Source: JAUUSJ01 sp051880475
GTDB lineage: Bacteria > Bacillota > Clostridia > Lachnospirales > Lachnospiraceae
Assembly (NCBI GenBank): GCA_051880475.1
Contig: JBJEOA010000013.1
Span: 1-16,340, forward strand
Direction: 5' to 3'
DNA: 16,340 nucleotides
The position numbers and the translations under genes are program-made. Under the pieces are notes generated by a model that saw only the letters and a list, made by a program, of their open reading frames with translations, was not told the origin of the DNA and did no database searches. Below, piece by piece: positions 13,381 to 16,340 of this stretch; the first letter of the stretch is position 1; every line of letters begins with the position of its first letter.

Positions 13381-15144
13381 CTATAGAGAAATATGCAATC
13401 TCTGCAGGTTTGCTTTTTCTTTTATTAGTTCTTGCCATGTCATAATATCGTTCGAATGGCTCATTTCATACTCAATTCGATTCTTTTTTACCTTTTTTAC
13501 AATATCTGTAATGGCTTTTTCATTATCCTTTGGCAAAGGCTCCACTTTAAGTGAAGTGTGAAATAAGGAAGCTATCTCACTTTGTTCCTTTACATTTTCA
13601 AACTGATTGATAATTTTAGCTGGTGTAACCTTTCCCTCTCGCTCATACTGCTCAAAAAGTAAAATTGCAACTGCGTGATAAGCTGGCTCTAAAAAATCAT
13701 TGCTGTCAATGATTCCTCTTAATTTCTCAAACAGAGAAGTTTCATTGACAAGCCAAGTAAGAAGAAGCTTTTGAGCTTCCTTCCCTCCATCTATCTTTTC
13801 TCTTTTTCGATTTTCACTCCTAAGCTCATTTTGTCTTTTGGCTTCTTTTTGGAAAGGCAATTCCCTTCCATATTTTTCCACTAATTTTTCTAGCTCTCTT
13901 CCACTCATAAAATAAGAATTCGCAATCGCATCAATATAGTTTTTCCTCTCTAATGCCTCCTCAATCGTCGCCAATTTCTTCGCTACCTCATGTTGAAATG
14001 TCGTGCGACTTTCTGGATCTTGCTGATTATACTTTAGGGAAATCACTTTAATCTCAAACATAAAGCTGCTAATCGCTTTATCTATTCTCTGCTCTAATTC
14101 CTCTCTTCCTAAAGCCTTAATAAACTCATCTGGATCTTTATGTGGAGATAAATCAAGCACCTTCACTCGACATCCCACTTCCTTTAGAAGTGGAATTGCC
14201 CTAAGAGCGGCATTTTGTCCTGCCGTATCACTGTCATACGATAATATAACTTCATCAACATATCTCTTCACAAGCATGGCCTGCTGGCTTGTAAAAGCAG
14301 TTCCTAAAGAAGCCACCGTATTGTCAAAACCAGCTTGATGCATCGTAATGACGTCCATGTATCCCTCACATACAATAAAGTATGGCTTTCTCGCTTTTTT
14401 TGCATAAGTTAAGCCGTATAAATTTCGGCTTTTCTCAAATAAAACTGTCTCTCTTGAATTTAAATACTTTGGGGTGCCATCTCCCATCACTCTTCCTCCA
14501 AAACCGATGACTCGATTTTGGACATCTAAAATTGGGAATATAACTCTGTTAAAAAACTTATCGACTGCTCCCCTCTCATCAATAGAGACTAAACCAGAAT
14601 TTTTTAAATCCTGATCGTGAAATCCCTTGCTGCGTAAATATCGATACAAGTCATCACGATAGCGATCGGCATAACCAAGCCCAAATTTCTTAATCGTCTC
14701 CATCGTAATGCCACGATTTAGTAGATATTCTAACGCTTTCTCTCCCCTATCTTGTCTCAATAAATAGTAGAAATAATTTGCAGCAAGCTTATTCATCTGA
14801 CGAAGCTTTCCTTTCTCGTCATCTGCTCTTTTATCCTTTTTGCTTTTTTCTTCCCTCGGAATCTCCATTCCAGCTCGATTAGCGAGCTGTTCCACAGCTT
14901 CCAAGAACGAATCATTATTATATTCCATCAAAAAAGTAAAGACATTTCCTCCGTTTCCGCAGCCAAAACAATAATACATCTGCTTATCTCTACTGACAGA
15001 AAAAGATGCCGATTTCTCATTATGGAATGGACAAAGTCCAAAATAATCACTTCCTTTTTTCTTTAATGCCACATAACCAGAAATCACATCTACAATATCG
15101 TTTCTATTTCTCACTTCTTCGACGAATTCTTCTGAATAATACAT
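13381..15144 (-). CDS. dnaG: DNA primase DnaG
   Basis: This 587-residue primase makes RNA primers for replication. The CHC2 zinc-binding domain has C38, H41, C59 and C62. The catalytic core includes the TOPRIM domain, with E260 in VCEGYMDVI and D304/D306 in SYDSDTAGQ. The basic tract FFNRVIFPILD lies at about 197–207. The C-terminal part (from about 440) is the variable helicase-binding domain that contacts DnaB. Length is normal. ATG 15144 has GGGGAGGAGAGG just upstream; the in-frame ATG at 15168 has none and is rejected. Its stop is 42 bp before the chosen rpoD start. Primase and sigma factor side by side form the classic macromolecular synthesis operon; rpsU is not part of it here. Confidence 0.96.
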   Translation of the reverse strand: MYYSEEFVEEVRNRNDIVDVISGYVALKKKGSDYFGLCPFHNEKSASFSVSRDKQMYYCFGCGNGGNVFTFLMEYNNDSFLEAVEQLANRAGMEIPREEKSKKDKRADDEKGKLRQMNKLAANYFYYLLRQDRGEKALEYLLNRGITMETIKKFGLGYADRYRDDLYRYLRSKGFHDQDLKNSGLVSIDERGAVDKFFNRVIFPILDVQNRVIGFGGRVMGDGTPKYLNSRETVLFEKSRNLYGLTYAKKARKPYFIVCEGYMDVITMHQAGFDNTVASLGTAFTSQQAMLVKRYVDEVILSYDSDTAGQNAALRAIPLLKEVGCRVKVLDLSPHKDPDEFIKALGREELEQRIDKAISSFMFEIKVISLKYNQQDPESRTTFQHEVAKKLATIEEALERKNYIDAIANSYFMSGRELEKLVEKYGRELPFQKEAKRQNELRSENRKREKIDGGKEAQKLLLTWLVNETSLFEKLRGIIDSNDFLEPAYHAVAILLFEQYEREGKVTPAKIINQFENVKEQSEIASLFHTSLKVEPLPKDNEKAITDIVKKVKKNRIEYEMSHSNDIMTWQELIKEKANLQRLHISL

Positions 15145-15428
15145 ATATGCCTCTCCTCCCCTCTTCATTTGAGGCAGAAATGCCTTGTTTATCCATATAA
15201 TATACCCGCTTTACAGGCACTGCCATTAATGAGTATAATTTGAAGGGAACATTCTATAAAAATCTATCATCTGCTCTGACATAGACTTCCATAATATAAT
15301 ATATGCCCCTACAATATTAATATTCTACATTTTTTGCTAATATCCTTTTCTTTTTTTAAAAAATTTTCAAAACCCTTTTTTCTTATCCAAAAACTTTCAT
15401 TTATAGTAATCTCTGTAAATTAGATGTA
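15145..15428 (-). other. AT-rich intergenic region between the sigma paralogue and dnaG
   Basis: No gene is seen in these 284 bp. It probably holds the dnaG promoter, but no pair of good -35/-10 boxes stands out. Two related AT-rich blocks occur, CCATATAATATACCC (15193–15207) and a longer version at 15289–15309 starting CCATAATATAATATATG; on the minus strand each reads GG(G) then a TATATTATAT core then TGG. No hairpin with a T-run follows the sigma paralogue, so read-through into dnaG is possible. Confidence 0.5.
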
Positions 15429-16199
15429 TTATTTTGGCATTTGCATATTCGGTTCTACGACAGAAATGGCATCTAAAGATATTTTCATCAATTCTCTCAC
15501 TTCCTCCTCCGTAATATGCATATACTTTGCAAGTTCCAACGGAGTCGCCTCTTTTCCTAATTCTCTCGCCAAGTCTTGCGCAGCCTCATCAAGCTCATTT
15601 ACCTTATTGGCAATTTTTTTATCAACTGCCTGATTATCCTTTTGTAGTCTTATCGCCTTTTCGATGGCATCTCGAATCGCCTTTTTGGAAAACTCATGAA
15701 AGGAAAGTTTTACCTTGGCATCATATTCTTCCACTCCCTGAAGCAGTCCGATATTCCCTTCCTGAATCAAATCTCCAAGTAATAATCCTCTATTTTGATA
15801 GTTTTTAGCGACATCCGCCACTAACTTTAATTTAGATTCAATCAAAGTAACCTTTGCCATCTCATCACCGTCAAGCATCTGCTCGACTAATTCCTTTTCT
15901 TCCTCCACGCTAAGCTCACGGATATCTCCAATTTCTTCCATATACATTTGAAGTACCTTTTCTGCTTTTTCATCTAATACAATCTCTTCCTCCTCAGATT
16001 CCAAAATCATATCTTCTTTTCCAACAATCTTAATCTGGCTACTTACAAAATACTGATAAATTAACTCCATTTTTGTATCATCCGCCGCAAAATCAGAAAA
16101 ATACTGTCTAATATCCTCTAAAGTCAGCTGATTATTTTGCGTAGCGGCAATATTTTTCAGTTCCTCAAGTGATTCCAAAAATTTCCCTTCTTGCTCCAT
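15429..16199 (-). CDS. RpoD-like sigma-70 paralogue lacking region 4
   Basis: This 256-residue protein aligns with the neighbouring RpoD through region 1.1 (about 7–60; shared QYF and IYQY/IYEY tracts), region 1.2 (QMYMEEIGDIRELS), region 2 and region 3 (about 199–250). The core-binding tract DLIQEGNIGLL (143–153) is preserved. The DNA-facing part of region 2 is not: in a gapless alignment the RpoD tryptophan pair becomes K173–A174, and the residues equal to Escherichia coli Q437 and T440 become D177 and E180. The protein ends after region 3, and no region 4 coding sequence follows in any minus-strand frame before dnaG. It may bind core polymerase without classical promoter recognition. The ribosome binding site (AGAGAGAT) is weak. 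It lies directly upstream of dnaG–rpoD. Function is unknown; an RpoD competitor, a split-sigma subunit or a specialised sigma are all possible. Confidence 0.85.
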   Translation of the reverse strand: MEQEGKFLESLEELKNIAATQNNQLTLEDIRQYFSDFAADDTKMELIYQYFVSSQIKIVGKEDMILESEEEEIVLDEKAEKVLQMYMEEIGDIRELSVEEEKELVEQMLDGDEMAKVTLIESKLKLVADVAKNYQNRGLLLGDLIQEGNIGLLQGVEEYDAKVKLSFHEFSKKAIRDAIEKAIRLQKDNQAVDKKIANKVNELDEAAQDLARELGKEATPLELAKYMHITEEEVRELMKISLDAISVVEPNMQMPK

Positions 16200-16222
16200 C
16201 TATCTCTCTGCTACTCAAAATG

Positions 16223-16264
16223 TGTATAAACATATACATTATTGAGAATGGAAAGTTTTCACAA
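16223..16264 (-). promoter_or_regulatory. Possible promoter with overlapping dyad upstream of the sigma paralogue
   Basis: On the minus strand TTGTGA (16264–16259) and TAATGT (16241–16236) are spaced by 17 bp; the -10 box is a poor match. A dyad TGTATAaacaTATACA (16223–16238) overlaps the -10 box and predicted start site, the position expected of a repressor operator. The remaining bases to 16340 hold no coding frame that I can recognise. Confidence 0.4.
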
Positions 16265-16340
16265 ACATTTCTTACTGTTTCTACATGTAGCACTTCGATT
16301 GGATTTCTCCTTCTCTACTCGCTTTTTTACACTCCACAGT

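Noticed and set aside
15145..15428. A frameshifted region 4 for the sigma paralogue
   Set aside because: None of the minus-strand frames here encodes anything like the VLRLRFGL or TRERIRQIE tracts of region 4, so the protein ends naturally.

Overview
The window is AT-rich, and every gene I can support lies on the minus strand. The gene order dnaG–rpoD–trmK–nif3-like, together with the VanR/VanS-like regulator pair and the protein sequences, suggests a Firmicute of class Clostridia, most likely a Lachnospiraceae relative. That placement is an inference from gene content.

Read in the direction of transcription (right to left), the window opens with a sigma-70 paralogue (16199–15429). It keeps regions 1.1, 1.2, 2 and 3 but has no region 4 and has lost the key -10 recognition residues. 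DNA primase (dnaG), the housekeeping sigma factor (rpoD), the tRNA m1A22 methyltransferase (trmK) and a Nif3-family protein follow in tight succession. Next comes a complete class A RNase P RNA gene (rnpB) with its own promoter and terminator.

A five-gene cassette follows (10180–4168): response regulator, histidine kinase, a large lipoprotein/membrane protein, an ABC ATPase and an ABC-2 permease. Genes overlap or sit within about 60 bp of each other, so they are probably one transcript. The two-component system probably controls, or is sensed through, the transporter. The ATPase is intact as a reading frame but has substitutions in the signature motif, D-loop and H-loop.

The left part holds a SleB-type cell-wall hydrolase and a cupin as a coupled pair, then a cardiolipin synthase and a class I SAM-dependent methyltransferase. 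The extreme left edge holds the first codons of what looks like an IS607-family transposase with a consensus promoter. A 24-nt imperfect palindromic repeat occurs in the 5' leaders of both the hydrolase and the methyltransferase genes.

The strongest candidates for something undescribed are the region-4-less sigma paralogue, the degenerate ABC ATPase with its lipoprotein partner, and the shared leader palindrome. No CRISPR array, tRNA, riboswitch or phage structure was recognised.
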